DNA of 64,000 nucleotides, from positions 1 to 64,000 of the forward strand of contig NZ_JASVVV010000005.1 of the NCBI RefSeq assembly GCF_030287405.1, read 5' to 3'. Of this stretch, positions 23,908-33,569 are shown one piece after another. Both the position numbers and the translations under genes were made by a program. The notes under the pieces were generated by a model. That model did no database searches. It was not told where the DNA came from and was given only the letters and a program-made list of their open reading frames with translations. This DNA is from Halalkalicoccus sp. NIPERK01 (lineage in GTDB: Archaea > Halobacteriota > Halobacteria > Halobacteriales > Halalkalicoccaceae). The first letter of the stretch is position 1. Every line of letters begins with the position of its first letter.

Positions 23908-26262
23908 ATGGATGAACCGGATGCGGCGGGCCAGGAGAACGAGGGCCGCCAGCGACGAGAGTTGACCGCCCGCCTCGCCGTCCCCGAGATGGACTGTCCC
24001 TCCTGTGCACAGAAGGTCGACAAGGGTCTCCAACGTATCGACGGCCTCGTGGACGCTACGCTCCAGGCGACCACTGGCACGGCCATCATCACGTACGACC
24101 CCGATCGTGCCAGCGAGGCCGACCTGGTCAACGCAATTGAAGCCGCTGGCTACGAAGTCGTCGGAGGATCGGACTCGGAGTCCGAAGGAGACGAACTGAA
24201 TGGTGGCGTCGATATCGCACCACCGTCTGAGGTCTGGACGAGCCTCCGCGCGAAGAAGACCTGGCTTGGCGCAGCGTTCGTCATCCTCGGACTCGTCCTC
24301 GAATTCCTCCTCACTGCCCAGAACGTCGCGGTGGCGAGCGTCCTCGAGTACTCGCTCCAGGTCGCCGATGTGCTGTTCCTCGGCGCGGTCGCCGCCAGCG
24401 GTATCCCCGTCGTCCGTAGCGGTTATTACTCGGCGAAGAATCGAAGCCTCGACATCGATCTGCTGATGGGAACGGCCATCATCGCCGCGACTGCCATCGG
24501 CTACTTCGTCGAGGCGGCGACGCTGGCCGTCCTGTTCAGCATCGCCGAGATGCTAGAAGACTACGCAATGGACAGGGCACGTGACTCCCTTCGCGAACTG
24601 ATGGAGTTGTCGCCGGATGAAGCGACCGTCCGACGGGACGGCGAGGAAGTGACGGTGCCGACGGACGACGTCGTCGTAGGCGAGACGGTTGTCGTCCGAC
24701 CTGGCGAGAAGATCCCGCTCGATGGGACAGTCATCGAGGGCGAGAGCGCGATCGACCAGTCGCCGATCACCGGTGAGAGCGTCCCCGTCGATAAAGCCGC
24801 TGGCGACGAGGTGTACGCCGGCGCCATCAACGAGGAGGGCTATCTCGAGGTCGAGGTGACATCGACGGCGGGCGACTCCACGCTCTCACGTATCATCGAG
24901 ATGGTGCAAGGGGCGCAAGCGAAACAGACCGAGACTGAGCAGTTCGTCGACCGGTTTTCAGGTTACTACACCCCCGTCGTGGTCGTGCTGGCGATCCTAA
25001 CCGCCGTCATCCCGCCACTCGCAATCGCGGACCCTCTCTCGGTGGAGGTGGCCGGATACGGGTTCACCTTCGTCGACGATTGGCAAACGTGGTTTATCCG
25101 TGGGCTCACGCTGCTGGTGATTGCCTGTCCCTGTGCATTCGTCATTTCGACACCCGTCTCCGTCGTCTCAGGCATTACGAGTGCCGCGAAAAACGGTGTC
25201 CTCATCAAGGGCGGCAACCATCTCGAGGCGATGGGTGAGGTCGACGTCATCGCGCTTGATAAGACGGGGACGCTCACCAAGGGCGAACTCGTCGTCACCG
25301 ACGTCATTCCGCTCTGCGATGACGAGGCGACACTGCTCCGCCACGTTGCCGGGCTGGAACGCCGCAGTGAGCATCCGATCGCCAGAGCAATTCTCGCCCG
25401 TGCCCAAGAGGCTGGCGTGAGCGACCTCCCCGACCCGACAGGCTTCGAAAGCCTGACTGGCAAGGGTATTCGCGGGGAGATCGACGGCGAGACGTACTAC
25501 GCGGGCAAGCCCGCGCTGTTCGAAGAGCTGGGTTTCGATTTCTCGCGGACCCACCACGAGACCGACGGTGGCGTCCCGGCCGCGGGCGCGGTCGAGGCCA
25601 ACACCGGGACGTTCGCAGCGGGCGCTCTCGCCACGTTGGAACAGGAGGGCAAGACGGTCATTCTCGTCGGGACGGAGTCGGAGCTGCTAGGCGCCATTGC
25701 CATCGCCGACGAGGTACGTCCCGCGTCGAAGCGGGCGGTTGCACGACTGCACGAACTGGGCGTCGAGCGTGTCGTGATGCTGACCGGCGACAACGAGGGG
25801 ACGGCGCGGGCGATTGCCGAACAGGTCGGCGTCGACGAGTACCGCGCCGAACTCTTGCCGGACGAGAAGGTCACCGCTATCGAGGAGCTCCAGACCGAAT
25901 GCGGTGTCGTGGCGATGGTCGGTGATGGCATCAACGATGCTCCCGCGCTGGCGACCGCCGAGGTCGGCGTCGCGATGGGGGCGGCCGGTACTGACACCGC
26001 ACTGGAGACCGCTGACATCGCGCTGATGGGCGACGATGTCGGGAAGCTCCCGTACTTGTACGACCTGTCGCACACGGCAAACGGTGTCATCAGGCAGAAC
26101 ATCTGGGTGAGCCTTAGCGTGAAGTTACTGCTCGCGATTGGCGTGCCGCTCGGGCTCGTGAGCGTCGCTCTCGCTGTCGTGGTCGGCGACATGGGGATGA
26201 GCCTCGGCGTCACGGGCAACGCGATGCGACTCTCGCGGTTGAAACCCGATCGGATCTCCTAG
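23908..26262 (+). CDS. P1B-type heavy-metal ATPase (Zn/Cd/Pb class)
   Basis: A 784-residue metal-exporting P-type ATPase. An N-terminal heavy-metal-associated domain carries MDCPSCAQKV (28-37). It is followed by transmembrane helices, the actuator loop SPITGESVPVD, the ion-binding CPC in ACPCAFVISTPVSV, the phosphorylation motif DKTGTLTKGE, an SEHP-like HP motif in RRSEHPIARAI, and the hinge MVGDGINDAPAL. The last helices contain GDMGMSLGVTGNAMRL, whose Asp in the DxG context is characteristic of the Zn2+/Cd2+/Pb2+ group. It would export these ions at the cell membrane using ATP. The HTH_10 gene just upstream is a likely regulator. Confidence 0.92.
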   Translation: MDEPDAAGQENEGRQRRELTARLAVPEMDCPSCAQKVDKGLQRIDGLVDATLQATTGTAIITYDPDRASEADLVNAIEAAGYEVVGGSDSESEGDELNGGVDIAPPSEVWTSLRAKKTWLGAAFVILGLVLEFLLTAQNVAVASVLEYSLQVADVLFLGAVAASGIPVVRSGYYSAKNRSLDIDLLMGTAIIAATAIGYFVEAATLAVLFSIAEMLEDYAMDRARDSLRELMELSPDEATVRRDGEEVTVPTDDVVVGETVVVRPGEKIPLDGTVIEGESAIDQSPITGESVPVDKAAGDEVYAGAINEEGYLEVEVTSTAGDSTLSRIIEMVQGAQAKQTETEQFVDRFSGYYTPVVVVLAILTAVIPPLAIADPLSVEVAGYGFTFVDDWQTWFIRGLTLLVIACPCAFVISTPVSVVSGITSAAKNGVLIKGGNHLEAMGEVDVIALDKTGTLTKGELVVTDVIPLCDDEATLLRHVAGLERRSEHPIARAILARAQEAGVSDLPDPTGFESLTGKGIRGEIDGETYYAGKPALFEELGFDFSRTHHETDGGVPAAGAVEANTGTFAAGALATLEQEGKTVILVGTESELLGAIAIADEVRPASKRAVARLHELGVERVVMLTGDNEGTARAIAEQVGVDEYRAELLPDEKVTAIEELQTECGVVAMVGDGINDAPALATAEVGVAMGAAGTDTALETADIALMGDDVGKLPYLYDLSHTANGVIRQNIWVSLSVKLLLAIGVPLGLVSVALAVVVGDMGMSLGVTGNAMRLSRLKPDRIS

Positions 26263-26280
26263 TTACTGATCGAGTTTCAA

Positions 26281-26324
26281 CCTTGTACAACGACTGGTCG
26301 GTTTGTGGACAGCGTTGCACAAGG
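26281..26324. repeat. Inverted repeat after the metal ATPase gene
   Basis: CCTTGTACAACG (26281-26292) and CGTTGCACAAGG (26313-26324) are complementary except for one pair and are separated by 20 bp. The repeat may serve as a transcription-end hairpin, or be the scar of an insertion sequence. The rest of the 26263-26480 gap is featureless. Confidence 0.4.
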
Positions 26325-26480
26325 TGCGCTCAGTTGCTGTGTACTATCGGGTGGATCTGGGACGAGTCGGGTAGCTACTGTCGTGCGGTTGTGTCGTGTA
26401 TCGTCGGTTTCCTCCCCGATCTGCTCGCTCGCTTCGCTCGCTCCTTGAGGTCGGAGGCTCCACCTCGAATCTCTGCGGAG

Positions 26481-27770
26481 CTAGTCTCGAGCAACCGTCC
26501 GGCCCGGTTCCTCGGTAGCGGGTGCGGGAGGCTCGTGTGTGCCGAAGTCCGGATGGGTCTCCTCCATCCAGACGTACACGACAGCACCGGAGATGAACAT
26601 CAGGAGTGCCGTCATGTAGAAGGCGGCTTCGGCGCTCACGAACTCCATCGAGAGCCCGATCAGGATCGCGCCGACGCCGTAGCCGGAGTCACGCCACATC
26701 CGGTAGACACCCATGCCTGCCGACCGCCACGTCGGGTGTGCGGCGTCGCCGGGCACGGTCATCAGGTTTGGATACAGCAACGCCATGCCCAGCCCGGAGA
26801 TGGCGGCCAACACAGCCCACGGCAGGTATCCTTCGACGAACACCATTCCGAGGACACCCGCACCCGCGATGAACATCCCCCAGATGACCGGCGGCCGGCG
26901 ACCGATGCGATCCGCGAGCCCACCGGTCGCGATCTGGAGGAAGTACATCGCGCTGTGGACGCCGACCACGACTCCGACTGCCGCGATGCCAAGACCTCGG
27001 TTTATCAGATAGAGCGGGACGGCGATCCAGAACAGTGTGTCCACGAAGTTCTCGATATGACCGGCCTGCGCAGCAGCGAACAGCGTCTTATCGCCGTAGG
27101 TCGCACGCTTCAGCACCTCGTTGAACGGGAGGTTCGCGTCGTGGTGGTCGTCGTCACCTTCGGCCTGGGCGTATTGGACGGTTTCCGTGATCAGGAAGAT
27201 CGAGATGAGAAATGCCAGCACGACGACGACGGCCAGGAAGTAGAACGGTTCGGGCCGGAGGTTCCACTGCCCGGCGATGACGCCCGTGATCCAGGCACCG
27301 ACAGCGACGCCAGTGTATCCGAACGACTCGTCGATGCCGACCGCAAGGCCCCGCTGGTCGGGGCCCGCGAGGTCGATCTTCGCGTTGATCGCCATACTCC
27401 AGGTCAGTGCCTGGTTGATGCCCAGCAGGATGTTCCCGACGGTGATCCAGCCCCAGCTGGGAGCGAAGATGAGGATAATCGGGAGGGGCAAAGCAGTTGC
27501 CCACCCGAGGACGAGTACCGGCTTGCGGCCGTACTCCTCGCCCCATTTCCCAGCATAGAGGTTGAGCAGCGCTTTGACGAAGCCGAAGGAGACGACGAAC
27601 GAGCCGATAACGAGAAACGACTTGACGCCGAGTACCTCTTCTCCCAGAACGGGGACGACGGTCCGTTCGGATCCGATGGTCAGCCCGGTAGCGAACACCA
27701 GCAGGACGTGTAGTGAGAACTGTCCGAGGTGTTCGCGGATTCCCCGTTTGAACTCGGTTGCCGTACTCAT
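26481..27770 (-). CDS. MFS transporter
   Basis: A 429-residue major facilitator with 12 predicted helices in two halves. The loop motif KWGEEYGRKPVLVLGW after helix 2 and GLADRIGRRPPVIWG after helix 8 are MFS signatures. The start MSTATEFKRGIREHLGQ (27770) is 4 bp after the stop of the upstream rhodanese/MBL gene, so they form an operon. The substrate is unknown. The pairing with a persulfide-dioxygenase-like enzyme suggests transport of a sulfur compound or of an oxidised product, but this is inference. Confidence 0.85.
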   Translation of the reverse strand: MSTATEFKRGIREHLGQFSLHVLLVFATGLTIGSERTVVPVLGEEVLGVKSFLVIGSFVVSFGFVKALLNLYAGKWGEEYGRKPVLVLGWATALPLPIILIFAPSWGWITVGNILLGINQALTWSMAINAKIDLAGPDQRGLAVGIDESFGYTGVAVGAWITGVIAGQWNLRPEPFYFLAVVVVLAFLISIFLITETVQYAQAEGDDDHHDANLPFNEVLKRATYGDKTLFAAAQAGHIENFVDTLFWIAVPLYLINRGLGIAAVGVVVGVHSAMYFLQIATGGLADRIGRRPPVIWGMFIAGAGVLGMVFVEGYLPWAVLAAISGLGMALLYPNLMTVPGDAAHPTWRSAGMGVYRMWRDSGYGVGAILIGLSMEFVSAEAAFYMTALLMFISGAVVYVWMEETHPDFGTHEPPAPATEEPGRTVARD

Positions 27771-27774
27771 GGAC

Positions 27775-28887
27775 TCACTCAGCCGCGCAGTTGTTCGGCC
27801 CCAGTTCCAACTCGGCCAGTTCCTCGGCCGGAACCGATTCCTGCCCCACGTTCGTCCGCTTGACGCGTTCGAAGTTCGGCGGGTGAGCCGGGATGTCGGA
27901 CGCGAGTTCCCGGACGAAATCCTCGCGGTCACGTCCGAGATCGGCGTTCCGTTCTCCGACTCCGGCGAGGGTCGCGGTCACCGGCGGTTCGGGCGACCCG
28001 GGATCGTGCGTCGGCAGAACCAGTACGTCGTCCGGTCGGTCCAGTAACCGCTGGAGGCTCTCGTACAGCGTCGCGGCGTTCCCTTCGACGTCCGTGTCTT
28101 CGACCCCTGCTTCGACGCCGAGTTCGACCCAGCCCACGCTCTCGTGAAAGAGCGTGTCGCCCGTAATCAGCGCTGTACCGTCGATTTCGAACGAGACGCT
28201 TCCCTCGCTGTGTCCCGGCGTGTGGATGACCTCGATATCGAGACCGCCGACCGTCACGGTCTTCCCATCCTCGAGGGGCGTTGCATCGAGGGCAAGCGCG
28301 TCTTTCAGGTGGAGGGAGTACGGAACGTTGTGACGGTCGGCGAGTTCCGCAGCTCCGGAGACGTGATCTGCGTGAGCATGCGTGTCGAAGACACCGACGA
28401 GTTCGGCTTCGTAGTCGTCGAGGATCGCCTCGTACTCGTCGAGGTAGTGTGACGGGTCGAAAACGACGGCTTCTCCGTCCGAGATGAGGACGTGCGAGAG
28501 GCAGCCCTTCCCCGGCCGTGCGACCTGAATGAGCATCCCGTCGATATCGATCAGAACGGGCGCACTGCGATGAACGCGACTCCACCCGGCCATCCCGTCA
28601 GTGAGCGTTTTCGCGTCGTAGCCCAGCTCCTGAAGCAGATCTGTTGCGGTCTGCGAGATGACCCCTGCAGCACAGACGGTGACGATCTCCGCCCCGTCGG
28701 GCAGGTCGTTTAGCGCCTCTTTCGCAGACTCCCGGTCGAACGCGAGTTCGTCGTAGACGTCGACGTTCCGACTCCCGGGGATGTGCCAGTCGGTATGGTT
28801 ATCCCGATGTCGAACGTCTACGACGAGGAGGTCATCGGTACGATTCTGCAAACGGTCTCCGAGTGTATCTGGCTCGATTTCGGTCAT
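27775..28887 (-). CDS. Rhodanese / metallo-beta-lactamase fusion (persulfide dioxygenase-like)
   Basis: A 370-residue fusion. Residues 1-105 are a rhodanese domain (LLVVDVRHRDNHTDWHIPGS); the expected active Cys lies in VTVCAAGVISQ. Residues 110-310 are a metallo-beta-lactamase domain with the metal motif THAHADHVSG, IEVIHTPGHSEGS, LITGDTLF and LPTHDPG. Fusions of these domains are typical of glutathione- or low-molecular-weight-thiol persulfide dioxygenases and of sulfur-transfer hydrolases. A role in persulfide or sulfide oxidation is likely. The order here, rhodanese first, is the reverse of the more usual one. It is co-transcribed with the MFS gene and divergent from an HTH_10 regulator. 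Confidence 0.82.
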   Translation of the reverse strand: MTEIEPDTLGDRLQNRTDDLLVVDVRHRDNHTDWHIPGSRNVDVYDELAFDRESAKEALNDLPDGAEIVTVCAAGVISQTATDLLQELGYDAKTLTDGMAGWSRVHRSAPVLIDIDGMLIQVARPGKGCLSHVLISDGEAVVFDPSHYLDEYEAILDDYEAELVGVFDTHAHADHVSGAAELADRHNVPYSLHLKDALALDATPLEDGKTVTVGGLDIEVIHTPGHSEGSVSFEIDGTALITGDTLFHESVGWVELGVEAGVEDTDVEGNAATLYESLQRLLDRPDDVLVLPTHDPGSPEPPVTATLAGVGERNADLGRDREDFVRELASDIPAHPPNFERVKRTNVGQESVPAEELAELELGPNNCAAE

Positions 28888-28976
28888 CGTATGGTGTGAT
28901 CACGGGGAATCGCTGAATATAGGTGCTGCCGGACATGACCGGGACTCCTATGTAGCTTCACCACGACTATTCGCGT

Positions 28977-29711
28977 GTGAGTCTGTATCAAGCGTCGTTC
29001 CGGATGAAACACGAGTGCCCATATCGTGAGATTTCGGAACGCTTCCCCGACCTCACGATTCGGGAGTGGTACCTGAGCGACTGCCAGGTGCTCGAAATCA
29101 CGTCCACTGAAGCTCCGACGGACGCTCTCCTCGACGAGATCGACCAACTGGGTGAAATCCTGCACGAGTCCGTCGACAGCTCCGGACTCCACGTCGTCAC
29201 TCAATCCCGTCTCTGTGCGCTGGAAGGGTCGATCTTGGAGCGATTCGAGGCACACGACTGTCTGTACCAGCCGCCGACGATTCACCGCCACGGGTGGGAG
29301 CATTACACCGTCGTCGCCTTCGACGAAACCGATGTTCGGGCACTGTTGCAAGCCCTCGAGGCGGACCGAGACATCGAACTCCTCTCGAAGACTGCAATCG
29401 ATGAGCGACATGTCCCACACAGTATGTTGGCGCCGGTCGATCAACTGTTCGAGAGCGTGACTGACCGTCAGCTGGCAGCACTCCGGTTGGCCCTCGACGA
29501 GGGCTATTACGAGCAGCCACGGCAGACGTCGCTTCGCGACCTGGCCGCTCAGACATCCGTGGCCCGGTCGACCTACGAGGAACACCTTCGGAAGGCGGAG
29601 AACAAACTGCTGACGAACGCTGGCCGATTCCTGCGGTTGATGACGGCACACTCCTCGGCAGATCCGTTGGACGTTGATCGGTCCCGCCGGCCCGAACAAC
29701 ACGCTGACTGA
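28977..29711 (+). CDS. HTH_10 regulator, divergent from the rhodanese/MBL-MFS operon
   Basis: A 244-residue Bat/HTH_10-type regulator starting at GTG (MSLYQASFRMKHECPYREIS). The N-terminal domain contains conserved Cys residues (CPY, CQVLEIT, CALEGS, CLYQPP) and an HRHGWEHYTVV segment. The HTH is LTDRQLAALRLALDEGYYEQ, then SLRDLAAQTSVARSTYEEHL and RKAENKLLT. Cys-rich HTH_10 proteins of this kind sit beside sulfur and thiol stress genes, so it probably senses a thiol or metal signal and controls the divergent operon. The stop overlaps the first base of a MITE. Confidence 0.82.
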   Translation: MSLYQASFRMKHECPYREISERFPDLTIREWYLSDCQVLEITSTEAPTDALLDEIDQLGEILHESVDSSGLHVVTQSRLCALEGSILERFEAHDCLYQPPTIHRHGWEHYTVVAFDETDVRALLQALEADRDIELLSKTAIDERHVPHSMLAPVDQLFESVTDRQLAALRLALDEGYYEQPRQTSLRDLAAQTSVARSTYEEHLRKAENKLLTNAGRFLRLMTAHSSADPLDVDRSRRPEQHAD

Positions 29712-29812
29712 TAGGGATTATCGTAGCCAACCGTATATCGTGACTCACGAGGGGTGACGCTGTGTTTCGATCCTCGGACCGGAAATCTATGAACTTCTAC
29801 GATAATCCCTAT
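29711..29812. mobile_element. MITE-like element, copy 2
   Basis: A 102-bp element with perfect 15-bp inverted repeats, ATAGGGATTATCGTA and TACGATAATCCCTAT. It matches copy 1 at 15172-15274 at both ends while the middle differs. It abuts the stop codon of the HTH_10 gene; the final A of TGA is the first base of the element. It has no coding capacity. Confidence 0.7.
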
Positions 29813-30231
29813 GACCACCGAGCGGATCGGACGAAGTACGTACACTGACGGAGACGTCTACCGATACGCGGACTCCGAGAGCTGTGGACCATACACGAGC
29901 GTATCACAGTTCACGGTCCAGCTAGCTGGGACTCCGTAGCAACTTCTGCAGCAGCGGTACAACGTTCGCTGGGGGAGTGGTGCGGTCGCGCTCTCGCCTC
30001 CGCTGCCTATTGCTCGTAGGTGGCCTCGCTCTCGAAGGCATTCGTGTACCGGCAGATCGCCGCTTGAATCCCGTCTTTGTCGTCCTGTACGGCACGTGGC
30101 GTCTCCGTTGCCGAAAATCAATCCGATGTCAGAATATTCCTCTCTTCTATGGAGCATCGGGCCGATGGCATGTCGAATGCGGAATACGTGGATGCCTGAA
30201 TACGCCACGCAAGCCAGAGGTGATCCACCGC
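29813..30231. other. Gene-poor region with a possible gene tail
   Basis: About 420 bp. The minus strand at roughly 30017-30096 reads TPRAVQDDKDGIQAAICRY then TNAFESEATYEQ and a stop. It looks like the C-terminus of a protein but has no start. I do not recognise it. The rest shows nothing. Confidence 0.35.
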
Positions 30232-31257
30232 CTACAATCCATCAACGGTAACGACGCCCTCGCCGGCCTCGAAATTCACCAGGTACTTCGGATCAAACGT
30301 CAAGCTCACGATCGCCTCGTTCAGGATCTCAGGGCGCTCAAACCGAGCAACCACGGTCCGCATCGTAACATCCCCCGTTCCTCCACACGGTCGCCGGTAA
30401 CACCCGAACGCGTGGACGCCATCATCGGTCTCCTCAATCCGCTTGAAATGCGGCGTTTCCGATCCCGACCCCCACCCGGTCTGGACGACGAGTAACGCCT
30501 CGGACTCGAAATCCGTCCCCCCAATCAGTTCATCAACATCGCCACCCGTGTTCTCATCGACCCGGTCCAGATCATCCTCATCAGTCAACAACGCCGCGTA
30601 GAACTGCGGATTACCCTCATTCTCCACATCAGATGCAAGCTCCTCATCCGCGAAGCTCATCGAACTGGTCTCCACCTGGTCGAACGCCACCGACGGCTCC
30701 GCATCCATGTTCTCACAGAGCCACAGCGGGTCCCGATCACCGGCACCACTGCACTCCGGCTCCGAGATCTCATACGGCGGTTCCTCCACACGCGCCAGAC
30801 CTGCCCCACCATCACCGACGGGCGTGAACACGACCTCGACCGTCCCAACCTGCGTATACGTGATCTCCACGTATCCGGCCCTCTTTCCCGGCTCCGCATC
30901 CACGTCGAACTCCAGCGTCGCCGTCTCCGTCATCCCGTTAACGGTAACCTCGAACGTCCGCGGCTCATTCGGCTTGCCCACCGCCGAAACCGGCTTCGTC
31001 TCCCCCGCACCGACCTCCCACTCGTCACTTGTAACCTCCTCACCGGCCGCATTCCGGATCGTAATCATGAACGTCTGGGGCTCACCCGACTCGTTGTGCA
31101 ACCGCCCATCGATCGACATATCGTCCGCGTCTCCATCCTCATCTGGATCATCCTCGCCGACTCCCGTTGGATCACTTGACGAGAGACACCCGGCCAAGAA
31201 CCCACCCGATATCGATGCACCGGTCACCTGCAACGCCTGTCTCCGACTCAATGCCAT
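30232..31257 (-). CDS. Tat lipoprotein, unknown function
   Basis: A 341-residue exported lipoprotein. MALSRRQALQVTGASISGGF followed by LAGC is a twin-arginine signal with a lipobox; the mature protein starts at the Cys and continues with an acidic linker. The body appears all-beta, with VDGRLHNESGEPQTFMI-like (here DGRLHNESGEPQTFMITI) and ETKPVSAVGKPNEPRTFEV segments, then a C-terminal domain with WGSGSETPHFKRIEETDDG and GCYRRPC. This layout is common among haloarchaeal surface lipoproteins of unknown role. The ATG at 31257 puts the twin arginine at residues 5-6. Confidence 0.75.
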   Translation of the reverse strand: MALSRRQALQVTGASISGGFLAGCLSSSDPTGVGEDDPDEDGDADDMSIDGRLHNESGEPQTFMITIRNAAGEEVTSDEWEVGAGETKPVSAVGKPNEPRTFEVTVNGMTETATLEFDVDAEPGKRAGYVEITYTQVGTVEVVFTPVGDGGAGLARVEEPPYEISEPECSGAGDRDPLWLCENMDAEPSVAFDQVETSSMSFADEELASDVENEGNPQFYAALLTDEDDLDRVDENTGGDVDELIGGTDFESEALLVVQTGWGSGSETPHFKRIEETDDGVHAFGCYRRPCGGTGDVTMRTVVARFERPEILNEAIVSLTFDPKYLVNFEAGEGVVTVDGL

Positions 31258-31567
31258 ACCCAAACAGAACAGCGACACAGATGAATGTTTTCTGATGGCA
31301 CACACGGGTCACTCACATACCGCTCCTCAGCACTCAAACTCTCTGGTCTTACTCGCCTGACCCCTCTCTACCGTAGTTTCGAGCGTAGGGGGTCGCGCCT
31401 TCGACAAGCAGCTTTTTCAATTTAGAGAGTGGGGATCTCGTCCTGAATATACCCTCCCTATGCAGCCCGCCCATGATGGCTGCGAGCAATCCGTCGTAGG
31501 AATTCATGGTTTGGACAGCGGGAAGGGTGTAGCGAATTCCGGCCACTCCGGAATTCACTGCCGATCG
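31258..31567. other. Intergenic region upstream of the lipoprotein gene
   Basis: About 310 bp. A minus-strand frame at 31349-31558 contains NSYDGLLAAIMGGLHREGIF and LKKLLVEGATPYARNY. It is protein-like but unrecognised and may be a relic. No firm feature. Confidence 0.3.
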
Positions 31568-31879
31568 TCAGTCGTTTCCAGTAGTCGATTCGTCGTCGCC
31601 GCCATCTGCCGCGACTACCGCGATCGCCCGCTTCAGTGCCCGCTCGTGAATCGCGTTCGCTAACCGATCCTGAAAGCCGCGATACTTGGCGACGCCGCTC
31701 GCGTCAGCCTGCGTGATGTCGCCGACCGTCTCGGTGGTGAACGAGGCCGTTTCGGCGGAGTAGACCGCATACTCGCTCTCGCGTCCGACCGGCCCGGCCT
31801 GACCGTCTTCGAGACTCATCGTGACCGTGCCGGTCGCGCGTTCGTTCGTCGTGTCGACGAACGCTTCGAGAGCCGCCAC
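31568..31879 (-). pseudogene. Probable 5'-truncated gene, unknown family
   Basis: A frame of 103 codons from a GTG at 31879, but coding similarity seems to continue upstream (EQWTENAYQGLVDSPLVAAL) until an in-frame TAA near 31928. It reads as the C-terminal part of a larger protein: VDTTNERATGTVTMSLEDGQ, FTTETVGDITQADAS and FQDRLANAIHERALKRAIAV. Family not recognised. It could be expressed from the GTG, but a truncated remnant is more likely given the other relics nearby. Confidence 0.45.
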
Positions 31880-32022
31880 GAGCGGGGAATCAACGAGGCC
31901 CTGATAGGCGTTCTCGGTCCACTGCTCTTAGCGACTCTGTCATCGAGAATGGCTGCACTGACCCTGATCAGACAGCTTCGCTCACTATCACCTGGTGTGT
32001 ATAGAACATACCGTTGCTCGCT

Positions 32023-33195
32023 TCAATAGCCAAGCGAGAAAAGGCGGTTCGCGATAAGAGCACAGAACGCACAGATCAATAGAAAAACGAGTATTCCAAA
32101 CGAAGCAGCCCAACCGAGTACATCAGCAAATACGCCGACTGCAACGGACCCGAACGAGGATAGCACCATATTCACCGTTTGTGTCAGCCCGAATCCTGTC
32201 CCTCGCTCAGCTTCAGCGAATTCATCCATAAATCGCGCCATTATCGCAGTAAACGAACTCATGCCGATGCCCGCTAAAATAACACCCGTTACGATTGCTA
32301 CGAGATCGGAAATAGCGATGAAAAGGACGAACCCGATGATACCGGTCGCCAAGCAGCCAGTTATAACGAGATCGCGACCGTAGCGATCTGAAATCGTACC
32401 CACTCCAACCTGAACAACGCCCTGGACGACGAAATACACCGAAAAAATAGTGCCAGCCATTGTTGCTGATTGATTCTTGTGCTTGACGAGAAATGTCGGA
32501 AGAAACGATGCCGTTCCTTGCCACACGAACGTAACGATAACGGCGATGAACACCGTGAAGGCGATCGGCGGTCGTCTGAGAAAATCACGTACGGGCTGCA
32601 GTTCGAACTGCTCGCGTATGGATCGCGTCGGGGACAGTGGCTCGGTCGGTCGAACCTGCCACGCGAAAAGGAGCAAAACAGGTACTGCGACTCCCGTCCC
32701 GATCGCGACTGCTGGCCGCCACCCGTAGCGGACACCGACCCACGCAGCGGCGATCGGGGCAAGAAGCCCACCCGTGGTTCCGCCGATATTGTGCAACCCG
32801 ATCGCGGTTCCAACGTCTTCGTACGTCCGTGACAGCAATGTCGTCCCAACGCTGTAATGGAGCCCAGCAACAGCGCCAAGGAGAATGGTACAGAGGACAA
32901 ACAGGCCAAACAGAGGGGCAATTGCGACAGCGAAACTCATGACGGCGGTTCCGCCGACCGCGACCAGAATGATTTTCCGCTCTCCAACTCGACCGGCTAG
33001 GACCCCGCTCGGATATTGGACGAGTCCGTACGCCATCCACATGCCCGTCAGTGCGATACCGATAACGGTATTCGAGATGTCGAATTCAGCAGTGATCGCT
33101 GGCACGACGGGGCTGAGGACCAGTCGTGCAACCATCGTTGCGAATAGAGCACAGGTACACGAGAGAAGAACTGTATCGCGGTATCGCCAGTTCAT
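32023..33195 (-). CDS. MFS transporter
   Basis: A 390-residue major facilitator with 12 helices. GVLAGRVGERKIILVAVG after helix 2 and GTISDRYGRDLVITG after helix 8 are the usual signatures. YSVGTTLLSRTYEDVGTAIG and HNIGGTTGGLLAPIAAAWVG resemble nitrate/nitrite or oxalate/formate-type carriers, but the substrate cannot be assigned. The ATG at 33195 (MNWRYRDTVLLS) begins just before helix 1. It is a single gene. Confidence 0.85.
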   Translation of the reverse strand: MNWRYRDTVLLSCTCALFATMVARLVLSPVVPAITAEFDISNTVIGIALTGMWMAYGLVQYPSGVLAGRVGERKIILVAVGGTAVMSFAVAIAPLFGLFVLCTILLGAVAGLHYSVGTTLLSRTYEDVGTAIGLHNIGGTTGGLLAPIAAAWVGVRYGWRPAVAIGTGVAVPVLLLFAWQVRPTEPLSPTRSIREQFELQPVRDFLRRPPIAFTVFIAVIVTFVWQGTASFLPTFLVKHKNQSATMAGTIFSVYFVVQGVVQVGVGTISDRYGRDLVITGCLATGIIGFVLFIAISDLVAIVTGVILAGIGMSSFTAIMARFMDEFAEAERGTGFGLTQTVNMVLSSFGSVAVGVFADVLGWAASFGILVFLLICAFCALIANRLFSLGY

Positions 33196-33569
33196 AGCAT
33201 TCGTTGATCGATCTCTTGGAGATGGTATGTGTGCCTGTATGAATATGCTGATAGAGGAAGACACCACCGACGAGTAGAGCCACTAATTACAGCGGTCTAT
33301 ATGTCTGCAGTGACAGATAACTGTTCGAGACTCCGGGTACCACGGCAACCCAGCCCGCCGAGACACCACTCGAACGGATCTGTACGCTCCCAGAGCACAT
33401 CACAGATCGCACCACGGTGTGAGTAGCTACGTCTTCTCCTCAGTAGCATGGCCTATAAGCCCGTTCGTAATTGCAGGTTCCGGACCCTTCCTCTCCAAAA
33501 CGACCATCATACGGCCTGTGAATCCATTACCGTCTTGTCACTCTATCGATGAAGGATCGAAATCCTCTA
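33196..33569. other. Intergenic region between MFS gene and the cobalamin locus
   Basis: About 370 bp without a gene. It separates the MFS gene from the broken end of the cobalamin locus. I see no repeats marking a junction. Confidence 0.35.

Noticed and set aside
26281-26324. Inverted repeat as the end of a full insertion sequence
   Set aside because: There is no transposase or second end nearby, so it is kept only as an inverted repeat that may be a terminator.
26283-27713. Plus-strand open frame of 476 codons opposite the MFS gene
   Set aside because: It is low-complexity in Arg, Asp and His and antisense to a clear MFS transporter.
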